Shown: positions 40,858-49,702 of the stretch, piece by piece
Layout of the letters: every line of letters starts with the position of its first letter
How positions within the stretch are numbered: position 1 is the stretch's first letter
From: PALSA-610 sp038239145
GTDB lineage: Bacteria > Actinomycetota > Acidimicrobiia > IMCC26256 > PALSA-610
Length of the DNA: 64,000 nucleotides
NCBI GenBank assembly: GCA_038239145.1
Contig: JBBSFB010000013.1
Coordinates: 17,004-81,003, forward strand
Direction: 5' to 3'
Translations under genes and position numbers: made by a program
Notes under the pieces: model-generated
What the model saw: the letters and a program-made list of their open reading frames with translations, nothing else
Databases searched by the model: none
What the model was told of the DNA's origin: nothing

Positions 40858-43341
40858 TCACCAGCCGATGTCGATTCCTCGATCGAGCTCGACCCCGTGC
40901 TCGCGATGTTGTGCGCGTTGGTCGATCGCGAGGCTCTTGCCGATGGATCGTTCGATCGCGCGTCGCGCGATCTCGCTGACGTCGACGGGTGCGGGTGTGC
41001 GGGCCTCGTATTTCCCGGGCACGATAGTGTAGAGCCGGTTTTCGTGGCGGCCGCGGGAGAGTGCGGTGTAGGCGGCTTCGCGGTGGAGGTGTTCGTCGCC
41101 GAGGACGTAGGTTCGGTCGCAGGTGAGGCCTTGCGCTTTGTGGACGGTCATCGCGTAGGCGTGGTCGAGGCTGCCGTCGGCGACATACCAGTCTGGGATC
41201 CTGGTGTCGGTTGGGTGCTGGTCGAATCGGACGACGATCCGCGTGTCGTCGGTGGCGGTGACCACGCCGCGTTCGCCGTTGATGAGTCCGAGCGGCCGAT
41301 CGTTGCGCAATGCCATGACCCGATCCCCGACCGCGAAGGTCCGTCCGTCGATCGTGTTCCCGGTCGGGGCGACGCGGCCGTGCGCGATGAGCGCGTCGCG
41401 GGCCCACCGGTTGAGGTCGGCGACATCGGCCCGTAGCGACGCGAGCATGATCGCGTCGTCGCAGTTGAGGGTTGCGGCGAGCCAGTCGCCGGCCATCCGT
41501 TGGTGTGCGGTCGCCTGGTATTCGTAGTACTCGACGTGGCCGTGGGCGTCGAGCAGATCCATGGCGCGGCCGACGTCACCGGCCCGGAGTTCGGTGAGCG
41601 CTTCCCGTTCGATCGGATCGGTCTGCCGTTGATTGTCGCTGAGATGACTCGCGCCGAGCCGCTGCCCGAGCGCGGCGAACGCGCCGCCGGCTTCGATCGC
41701 GGGAAGTTGGTGGTGATCGCCGACGAGGACCACCTTGGCCCGGTCGCGGGCCGCGTGTTCGCAGAGACGGGCGAGTTGCACGGTGCCGACCATCGCCGCC
41801 TCATCGACGACCACGACGGTGCCGGGGCTGAACCCGCGCGAGTGGGGACGATCCAGCGCGGCGAGGAGCAGATGCAGGGTCGATGACGGGATCTCGGAGC
41901 CGGCCTGGAGCTCTTGCGCGGCCCGGGCCGACGGGGCGCACCCGAGGACCGGGTGGCCGGCCTCTTCCCAAGCGGCGCGGGCGACACCGAGCGCGTAGGT
42001 CTTGCCCGTCCCGGCCGCGCCGATCACGACCGACACGCCGGCGCCATCGGTGGTGAGCTTGGTGACCATCGCGGCCTGCTGCGCGCTCAACGACCGCCCC
42101 CCAGAGACGGTCGACGCGTCGCAGACCCCGACCCCGTCGTCGCGACGGGCGATCGCATTGTCGAGGAGCTGTTCCTCGATGGCCAGGAGCTCCACCGTCG
42201 AATACTGCACGCCGGTCAACGCGACGCCGACCGCCTCGACCTGGCGGCCGGCGAGGAACTCCTCCGCGCGCCGTTCGAGCACCGGCACCGTCGCACCGTT
42301 CGGTGCGTGCTCGGCCAACACGCGCACCACGGCGCGTCGATCGAACGTCGCATCCGACGCCGTCAACAGGCTCGCGAGGCCCTCATCGCTCACCTCGACG
42401 CCGTCGGTACAGACATACCGTGCAGACGTCGGTGCAGACGTCGGTTCCGTCAACAAGGACTGCACCGCTCTCCGGTCGAGTCCGTGCAGACCTGCACGTT
42501 CCCGCCAGTCGGCCTCGAGCGTCGCAGGGTCGACGTCGTAGTCCTTCGCGGCCCGGGTCATGACTGCGAGCCGCCGCGCGGACCGGGTCGACGTGTCGCC
42601 ACCCGCTTCCATGGCGTCTTCGATCTGGATCCGCCGGCGGCTGAACTCCCGCAACACCTCGTGCGGGATGCCAGCGACCTCACCGACACCCTTGACGACG
42701 GGCTCCCACCCGACACCCAACGACTGGGTGAGCGCGCGGCGGAGTTCGGCCTGATACAAGAACCCGGCGGTGCGTGCGTGCGCGTACAAGTGCCGGCCGT
42801 CGAGCGTCCGCCACACGCCGTCCTCACACGCAGTCGTGTTCGCGACCACCACATGGGTGTGGAGCTGCGGATCGCCGGACCGGCTCGCGCGATGTCGAAA
42901 CGCGGCGCCGATCAGCCCATCGCCGTCGAGGGACTCGACCCCGTCATGCCCACGCCGCGACCGAATCGCCTCACGTTCGACATACCCGACCGCAGCATCG
43001 ACCGCGACCTCGTGCGCCGCGACGACGGCGGCGGCCGTGTCCTTGTCGCCCAGCGCCCACAACACCGACACCGACTTCGGCGACGACAACGTCAGATCAA
43101 ACGCGCACACCCGCGCATTCCCACGACGCAGACGAACACCAGTGGACGGATCCGCACCCGACAACACGGTACGGAAATCGTCATCGTCGACCTCGCCTGC
43201 GAGACCCAGCTCGCCGGCCACCCTGCCGACCCAGCGGCCCGGGACCTCACCCCGCTCGCTGTAGTAATCCTCAGCGCCCTGCGCCACCGCGGTCAGGTAA
43301 TAGCTCTCCTGACCGACCGAGACCTTCCCCACCGACATCAT
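40858..43341 (-). CDS. MobF-family conjugative relaxase with helicase domain (TrwC/TraI-like), element B
   Basis: 827 aa. The N-terminal TrwC relaxase part has paired Tyr (SYYLTAV, EDYYSERGE; tyrosine nucleophile candidates), a LTLSSPKSVSVLWA motif and metal-binding His in GDPQLHTHVVVAN. The helicase part (about 440 on) has Walker A GAAGTGKT, VVVDEAAMV (Walker B) and C-terminal MTVHKAQGLTCDRTYV and YTALSRGR (superfamily 1). It would nick oriT and lead strand transfer. It is shorter than many actinobacterial MobF proteins. ATG 43341 is 6 nt after the TTATCC of the shared promoter motif (leaderless). No mating-pore genes are seen, so element B is mobilisable rather than self-transmissible. Confidence 0.93.
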   Translation of the reverse strand: MMSVGKVSVGQESYYLTAVAQGAEDYYSERGEVPGRWVGRVAGELGLAGEVDDDDFRTVLSGADPSTGVRLRRGNARVCAFDLTLSSPKSVSVLWALGDKDTAAAVVAAHEVAVDAAVGYVEREAIRSRRGHDGVESLDGDGLIGAAFRHRASRSGDPQLHTHVVVANTTACEDGVWRTLDGRHLYAHARTAGFLYQAELRRALTQSLGVGWEPVVKGVGEVAGIPHEVLREFSRRRIQIEDAMEAGGDTSTRSARRLAVMTRAAKDYDVDPATLEADWRERAGLHGLDRRAVQSLLTEPTSAPTSARYVCTDGVEVSDEGLASLLTASDATFDRRAVVRVLAEHAPNGATVPVLERRAEEFLAGRQVEAVGVALTGVQYSTVELLAIEEQLLDNAIARRDDGVGVCDASTVSGGRSLSAQQAAMVTKLTTDGAGVSVVIGAAGTGKTYALGVARAAWEEAGHPVLGCAPSARAAQELQAGSEIPSSTLHLLLAALDRPHSRGFSPGTVVVVDEAAMVGTVQLARLCEHAARDRAKVVLVGDHHQLPAIEAGGAFAALGQRLGASHLSDNQRQTDPIEREALTELRAGDVGRAMDLLDAHGHVEYYEYQATAHQRMAGDWLAATLNCDDAIMLASLRADVADLNRWARDALIAHGRVAPTGNTIDGRTFAVGDRVMALRNDRPLGLINGERGVVTATDDTRIVVRFDQHPTDTRIPDWYVADGSLDHAYAMTVHKAQGLTCDRTYVLGDEHLHREAAYTALSRGRHENRLYTIVPGKYEARTPAPVDVSEIARRAIERSIGKSLAIDQRAQHREHGVELDRGIDIGW
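42403..42439. repeat. Three GTCTGCAC-type direct repeats inside relaxase gene
   Basis: Plus-strand units end ACAGAC or GCAGAC with 12-13 bp period; a fourth related unit is at 42482-42491. They encode SAPTSARYVCTD and resemble the pair at 36382-36403 in element A. Confidence 0.5.
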
Positions 43342-43347
43342 CACTAC

Positions 43348-43379
43348 GGATAAGCGCGTTGACAACGCCAAACGCGACA
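43348..43379 (-). promoter_or_regulatory. Shared element motif TGTCGCGTT-N13-GCGCTTATCC (relaxase)
   Basis: Minus-strand motif directly before the relaxase; TTATCC is followed by 6 nt and ATG 43341. Confidence 0.65.
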
Positions 43380-43464
43380 AACCCGCATCGAGATGCAACT
43401 GTGTGAAGGCTCTTCGATCGGTTGGCTCAGCCGAGAGCGGTCAACGAAGAAAGTCGAACTCTTG

Positions 43465-43496
43465 TGTCGCGTTTCGGTGTTCCAGCGCGCCATTCA
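43465..43496 (+). promoter_or_regulatory. Shared element motif, variant (excisionase B)
   Basis: Plus-strand TGTCGCGTT-N13-GCGC with the same spacing as the three other copies. The final hexamer is CATTCA instead of TTATCC. ATG 43502 follows 5 nt later. Confidence 0.55.
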
Positions 43497-43501
43497 TGTA
43501 C

Positions 43502-43816
43502 ATGGACGAACAACACGACGACATCGGGGGCAAGCAAGGTTGGACGCGGACGACTGCGGGAGTCGCACCGCTTCTGTTTACGATCCCGCAAGCCGCGTCC
43601 GTGCTCGCAGTCGGGCGAACGACCGTTTACGAGCTGATCGGCGCTGGCGACCTCGACGTCGTGCACATCGGGCGTTCGGTCCGGATCCCGGTTGACGCGC
43701 TCCGGTCGTTCGTCAACCGACAGGCTACGAGGACCTCGTCCGCGCGTTCGGCTGGCGCGCCGAGAACGGAGAGCAGCCAACACCGACCACCGCGGACGCG
43801 AACGACGTCGAGGTGA
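43502..43816 (+). CDS. Excisionase-type HTH_17 protein, element B
   Basis: 104 aa with a MerR-like HTH: LLFTIPQAASVLAVGRTTVYELIGAGDLDVVHIGRSVRIPVDALRSFVNRQ. A polar, low-complexity tail follows. It lies between the relaxase (divergent) and the integrase (same strand, 79 bp downstream), the normal xis-int order. The start could also be ATG 43496. No ribosome site; the shared motif suggests leaderless expression. Confidence 0.82.
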   Translation: MDEQHDDIGGKQGWTRTTAGVAPLLFTIPQAASVLAVGRTTVYELIGAGDLDVVHIGRSVRIPVDALRSFVNRQATRTSSARSAGAPRTESSQHRPPRTRTTSR

Positions 43817-43895
43817 ATACGGTTTGGCAGTTGGATCAAGAGGCCGACGGCGTGGCTCACTGGGGCCCGGCCGCCAACGGAGAAGGGGCTTGACC

Positions 43896-45089
43896 ATGGG
43901 GAAGCGCAGCAACGGCGAGGGATCGCTCTACCAGCGAGAGAGTGACGGGAGGTGGGTCGGCGCCGTGGTTGTCGAGGGTCGTAGACGCGCGGTTTCCGGC
44001 GCCAGCCAGCGCGAAGCGCGCGAGAAGCTGCGCGCGCTACAGAGCGCCATCGAGGATGGCCTCCCGATCACGGCGGGCCGGAGCATCACGGTTGCCGGAT
44101 ACCTGGCGCAATGGTGCGACGTCACCCTTCCGTCGCGCGTTCGTTCTGGCCGATTGAAGACAAGCACCTTCGATAGCTACTGCGACGTCGTCGTGCGTCA
44201 CATCGTGCCAACGCTCGGGAAGGAGCCGCTCGCGAAGTTGACACCGGCGAAGGTGCGATCGTGGCTGTCGGCGAAGCAGGTCGAAGTCGGAGCTCGCGGC
44301 ACGGTGTTGAGCGCGCGTACGGTCAGCTACTTCCATGCCGTGCTTCGCAAAGCGCTTGCGGATGCGATGCGCGACGAGCTGGTCGGGAGGAACGTCGCCG
44401 CGCTCGTAGAGCCGCCTGTCGTGCGTCGCGCTCCGGTGCAGCCGTTGACGGCCGACGAAGCACGGAAGGTGCTCGAGGCAGCCGCCAGCGACCGACTCCG
44501 CGTGCTCTGGCTGGTGATGCTGTCCGTCGGTCTGCGGCGCGGTGAAGCGCTCGCGCTGCGCTGGAATGATCTCGACCTGGACGCCGGCACGGTCACGATC
44601 GCGCGCAGCCTCCAGCGCATACGCGGCGAGACAGACGCGACGACCGGGAAGCGGAAGGGTCAGCTGGTCGAAATCGCGCCGAAGACCGCGTCGAGTTCAG
44701 CGACGATCGCGCTCCCCGCGTCGCTCGTGACGGCGCTGCGTCAGCACGTCGAGGTACAGCAGCTTGAGAGGATGGTCGCCCGCGTGTGGATCGACCCCGG
44801 GCTCGTGTTCACGACGAACCTCGGTACCGCGCTGGAGCCGCGAAATGTTAGTCGGTCATGGTCGACGCTGTGCGACCGCGCGGGCGTGCGAAAGGTTCGG
44901 CTTCACGACCTGCGGCACAGCGCTGCCAGCTTCATGCTGGCCGCGGGCGTCGACCTGAAGATGATCCAGACCACGCTCCGGCACTCGCGCCTCGCCACAA
45001 CCGCCGACATCTACGCGCACGTGCTCGACGAGGTTCAACGCCAAGCCGCCGAGCGCATGGACGTCGTACTGCGCGAGCTCCGTAGCTGA
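43896..45089 (+). CDS. Tyrosine recombinase (integrase) of element B
   Basis: 397 aa integrase. Arm-binding N-terminus (NGEGSLYQRESDGRWVGAVVVEGRRRAVSGASQREAREKL), core-binding domain (ITVAGYLAQWCDVTLPSRVRSGRLKTSTFDSYCDVV) and a catalytic domain with Arg in GLRRGEALALRW, HDLRHSAAS, LRHSRLATT and Tyr in ADIYAHV. Only moderately like integrase A, yet it uses the same tRNA target. ATG 43896 has a GAGAAGGGG leader. It sits ~610 bp from att copy 3. Confidence 0.92.
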   Translation: MGKRSNGEGSLYQRESDGRWVGAVVVEGRRRAVSGASQREAREKLRALQSAIEDGLPITAGRSITVAGYLAQWCDVTLPSRVRSGRLKTSTFDSYCDVVVRHIVPTLGKEPLAKLTPAKVRSWLSAKQVEVGARGTVLSARTVSYFHAVLRKALADAMRDELVGRNVAALVEPPVVRRAPVQPLTADEARKVLEAAASDRLRVLWLVMLSVGLRRGEALALRWNDLDLDAGTVTIARSLQRIRGETDATTGKRKGQLVEIAPKTASSSATIALPASLVTALRQHVEVQQLERMVARVWIDPGLVFTTNLGTALEPRNVSRSWSTLCDRAGVRKVRLHDLRHSAASFMLAAGVDLKMIQTTLRHSRLATTADIYAHVLDEVQRQAAERMDVVLRELRS

Positions 45090-45098
45090 GCTCCGGTC

Positions 45099-45599
45099 TC
45101 AGATGCGCTCGAGTACTCCGTCGGGGAGCCGCCGCCAGCGCCGGTGATGAGCGTCGAAGAACTCGAGCAGGATCGGCGGGTTGAACCGCTCGGCTCGGAT
45201 CCGTCCCGCTGGTGGCACTTCGGAGTCGAACGACACTGAATTCGTCGTTCCGCCGGGCGCGACGGCGGGAAAGAGCCGGCTGGCTTGCCGTTCGAGACTG
45301 CGTTTGTCGTACCAGGCCCACGTCAGGAGCGCGACGACCACATCGGTCACCGGAAGCTCCGACGCGTTTCGCACCACGACGTCGCATTCACCGGTTGGAG
45401 CCGCGTCGTGCGGGTAGTTCCAGCTCGATCGGTCGACCCAGGCCGCGACCTGAGACGCCTGCGCACGCTCCTCGCCTTGTCTCCGACCTCGGCGATCTGA
45501 CGCGAACAGCGCCATCGCCCAGACGAGCGTACCGACCGTGCCGATCGACGCTACCCAAGTGGGGAAGTCGCCCCACTGGATCGAACTCTTCGCGAGCAC
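45099..45599 (-). CDS. Small membrane-anchored protein of unknown function, element B
   Basis: 166 aa. One N-terminal membrane helix (FPTWVASIGTVGTLVWAMALFASDR) is followed by a basic/polar linker and a soluble beta-rich domain (GECDVVVRNASELPVTDVVVALLTWAW..., ERFNPPILLEFFDAHHRRWRRLPDGVL). This arrangement is common in actinobacterial hypothetical proteins of mobile elements. Start codon GTG 45599; no clear ribosome site. Convergent with the integrase, 10 bp from its stop. Confidence 0.65.
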   Translation of the reverse strand: MLAKSSIQWGDFPTWVASIGTVGTLVWAMALFASDRRGRRQGEERAQASQVAAWVDRSSWNYPHDAAPTGECDVVVRNASELPVTDVVVALLTWAWYDKRSLERQASRLFPAVAPGGTTNSVSFDSEVPPAGRIRAERFNPPILLEFFDAHHRRWRRLPDGVLERI

Positions 45600-45622
45600 G
45601 CTGCGACCTCGGTTCTGACCCC

Positions 45623-45698
45623 GTTGCTACATGCGTTGCTACATAAGCGGCGCGACGGCCGTTCGATGACCGGATCGGCGTCGTGTTTCCGCAGGTCA
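45623..45698. repeat. Element B right-end repeats (arms and 20-bp box)
   Basis: GTTGCTACATGC plus GTTGCTACAT at 45623-45644 (identical over 22 bp to 37869-37890) and the 20-bp box at 45679-45698. The arm block ends 57 bp before att copy 3. Confidence 0.65.
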
Positions 45699-45704
45699 GT
45701 GCAG

Positions 45705-45777
45705 CGCGCTCGGAGGGAGTCGAACCCCCAACCTTCTGATCCGTAGTCAGATGCTCTATCCATTGAGCTACGAGCGC
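45705..45777 (-). tRNA. tRNA-Arg (anticodon ACG)
   Basis: 73-nt cloverleaf on the minus strand. Acceptor GCGCTCG pairs with CGAGCGC; D arm GCTC...GAGC; anticodon arm TCTGA-CTACGGA-TCAGA gives ACG; T arm GGGGGTTCGACTCCC. CCA is not encoded. Its 3' half (45702-45746) is att copy 3. It is the intact gene restored by integration. Confidence 0.95.
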
Positions 45778-45825
45778 TTGGGCGGACGAGTGTAGACGAG
45801 GGGCCCTCCGATTTCCCGGGGTCGG

Positions 45826-45990
45826 CTAGTCGTCGTCGTCCAGGTCGTCGTCGTCCTCGTCGTCGTCTTCCTCGTCGACGAGATAGCTGTACGCCTTGGC
45901 GAGCGCCAGGACCTCGTTCGCGTCGGCGCTGACCACGTGATATGCGATGCGCTCGAGCAACGCGTCCCGCACCTCGTCTGTGGTTGCCAT
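45826..45990 (-). CDS. Small acidic-tailed protein (54 aa)
   Basis: MATTDEVRDALLERIAYHVVSADANEVLALAKAYSYLV forms two predicted helices, followed by a tail of about 16 Asp/Glu residues. A strong AGGAGG site lies 7 nt before ATG 45990, supporting a real short gene although the open frame extends further upstream. Function unknown. Confidence 0.65.
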   Translation of the reverse strand: MATTDEVRDALLERIAYHVVSADANEVLALAKAYSYLVDEEDDDEDDDDLDDDD

Positions 45991-46108
45991 CGTGTTCCTC
46001 CTGACCGGGGCCGAGCTGCCGACGTTAGATGTCACGGCGACGTGAAATGCGCCACCGAACACCGGGCAATCGCTCCGGGATTGCTCCAGGTTCGGCGCAA
46101 ACGGCCGA

Positions 46109-48082
<1,974 letters not shown>

Positions 48083-48085
48083 GTT

Positions 48086-48982
48086 TCAGACCGCGTTCGT
48101 GATCAACAACACGAGCACGACGGCCGCGATGACCAAGCGGTACCACCCGAAGATCTCGAGGCCATGGCGACGCAGGTACGTCACCATCCAGCGAATTGCG
48201 ATCATGGCCGCGACGAACGCGCACAGGAAACCGATGAACGGGTTCAGGTATCCGTAGGCATCGAACAGTTCCTTGCCGTGCTTCAACAGGTCGAACGCCG
48301 TCGCGGCACCAAGCGTCAAGAGCCCAAGCAAGAAACTGAACTCGATGGCAGCGCCGACGCTGTAGCCCACGGCCAGAGCCGCGAGGATCGTGACAAGGCT
48401 GCGGCTCGTTCCCGGCCACAATGCCAGCACTTGTGCGCAACCGATCACGATCGCGGCACGAACCGTGATGGCCTCGAGCGGAAGTCCTGATTGCTCGCCG
48501 CGTTCGTGCAACCTCCGCGCGAACAGCAGGATCACGATACCGCCGACTGCCCACGCGACGATGATGGGCCACACGCCGAAGAGCCGGTCGCGTATCGCCT
48601 TTTCCAAGACGACACCCACGATGGCCGCCGGAACGAACGCGACCAACGTGGCGTTGAGGATCCGGCGTCCCTCGGGGTCCCGACCGACGACGCCACGCGC
48701 CATCTCCATGAGCCGGTTCCAGTACAACACGACCACGGCGAGGATCGCGCCGAGTTGGATCGTGATCGCATACGTGTCGGCCGCGTCCTTCGTACCCGGA
48801 TGCGTGCCGACATGCAGCAGCTTCTGGGTCACGACCAGGTGACCGGTGGAGCTGATCGGCAGGAACTCGGTGACGCCCTCCACGATGCCGAGCACCACCG
48901 CCTTGACCGCGTTGAGCTCGTGCTTCGCCGCCGCCGACGGCACCGTCGACAGCAACGTCATCGCTTCATTGATGTGCAGCAC
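48086..48982 (-). CDS. uppP: Undecaprenyl-diphosphatase UppP (BacA)
   Basis: 298 aa integral membrane phosphatase recycling undecaprenyl diphosphate for cell-wall synthesis. Both signature regions are clear: GIVEGVTEFLPISSTGHL (Glu-rich motif, about 33-50) and ALWPGTSRSLVTI (P-G-x-SRS motif). About eight membrane helices. ATG 48982 or 48961 may start it. It converges on the PilB gene with a 3-bp gap. Confidence 0.95.
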   Translation of the reverse strand: MLHINEAMTLLSTVPSAAAKHELNAVKAVVLGIVEGVTEFLPISSTGHLVVTQKLLHVGTHPGTKDAADTYAITIQLGAILAVVVLYWNRLMEMARGVVGRDPEGRRILNATLVAFVPAAIVGVVLEKAIRDRLFGVWPIIVAWAVGGIVILLFARRLHERGEQSGLPLEAITVRAAIVIGCAQVLALWPGTSRSLVTILAALAVGYSVGAAIEFSFLLGLLTLGAATAFDLLKHGKELFDAYGYLNPFIGFLCAFVAAMIAIRWMVTYLRRHGLEIFGWYRLVIAAVVLVLLITNAV

Positions 48983-49033
48983 GTCGTCTCCTCGAATGCG
49001 ACCGTCCCGAAGCCTCGCGCACCGCGGGATCGA

Positions 49034-49702
49034 TCACAGACCTCGGCGTATCCCGGCCAGGTAAAGGAATTGCGGATGGCTGCGACCGTGCCCCAGTCGC
49101 CGAGCCCACGTCGTCGGTATCGCCGTCGCTTCCGGAGCACTGAGGTAGCGCGCGGCGCCGAGGTCGATTCCGGCCCGCCGGAAACCCGGCTCCATCTCGT
49201 TGGCGACGTATTCGGGCGTCGGTACCGGGAGGTCGGCGAATCGGTTCGGGGTGGAGTCGAGCCAGATCTCGCCGTTCAACGTCACGTTCACGCCTGCCGT
49301 AGGCCGGGCGAGCGCCGCGAGACCGGAGACGACCTCGAGGCGGGCGCGGACGATCCCTTCGAGCAGTGCACCCCACGGCAACAGCACGTCGACCTCGTCG
49401 GCGATGCCCTCGAGCTCGTCGGGGAGCGCCTCCACCGCGGCCCGGAGCAGCACGAGGTTCGCGCGCCCCCCGCGCGCGGGCTTGCGCGCGGCCTTGTACG
49501 CGATCTCACCCATCGGCGCGTCGATCGCGTCGAGCCCGACCACCAACCAATCGGGGCGTTCCGACGCGAGGTGGTACGCGAAGTGCGCGTCACCCGTACC
49601 CACGTCGACAGCGCATCGCTCGTACGCGCCGCGTATCTCCACGAGCTGCGCGGCCGGCATTTCCGCCGTGCGACCTTTGCCGACCACGCGCGTCAATGTC
49701 AT
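49034..49702 (-). CDS. KamB/NpmA-like 16S rRNA (adenine-1408-N1) methyltransferase family protein
   Basis: 222 aa SAM-dependent methyltransferase. Motif I DVGTGDAH (33-40) is followed by GLDAID, KAARKPARGG, LPWGALLEG with Trp110, and TTWARRL with Trp199. The KPAxGG loop and the two Trp residues match those of KamB/NpmA enzymes that flip A1408 of 16S rRNA; the N-terminal RVVGKG also fits. In producers and pathogens such enzymes give aminoglycoside resistance. Here it is in an operon with rsmI (ATGA overlap), suggesting a housekeeping or intrinsic role. Substrate base is inferred, not shown. Confidence 0.85.
   Translation of the reverse strand: MTLTRVVGKGRTAEMPAAQLVEIRGAYERCAVDVGTGDAHFAYHLASERPDWLVVGLDAIDAPMGEIAYKAARKPARGGRANLVLLRAAVEALPDELEGIADEVDVLLPWGALLEGIVRARLEVVSGLAALARPTAGVNVTLNGEIWLDSTPNRFADLPVPTPEYVANEMEPGFRRAGIDLGAARYLSAPEATAIPTTWARRLGHGRSHPQFLYLAGIRRGL

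Noticed and set aside
42403..42439. CRISPR-like repeat array
   Set aside because: Units are contiguous 12-13 bp words within the relaxase coding sequence, without spacers; no cas genes.
45841..45890. GTC/TCC triplet microsatellite
   Set aside because: It encodes the Asp/Glu tail of the 54-aa protein, which has its own strong ribosome site.
49034..49702. Acquired aminoglycoside-resistance gene
   Set aside because: Similarity to KamB/NpmA is clear, but the gene is coupled to rsmI, GC-matched and far from the mobile elements, so recent acquisition is not supported.
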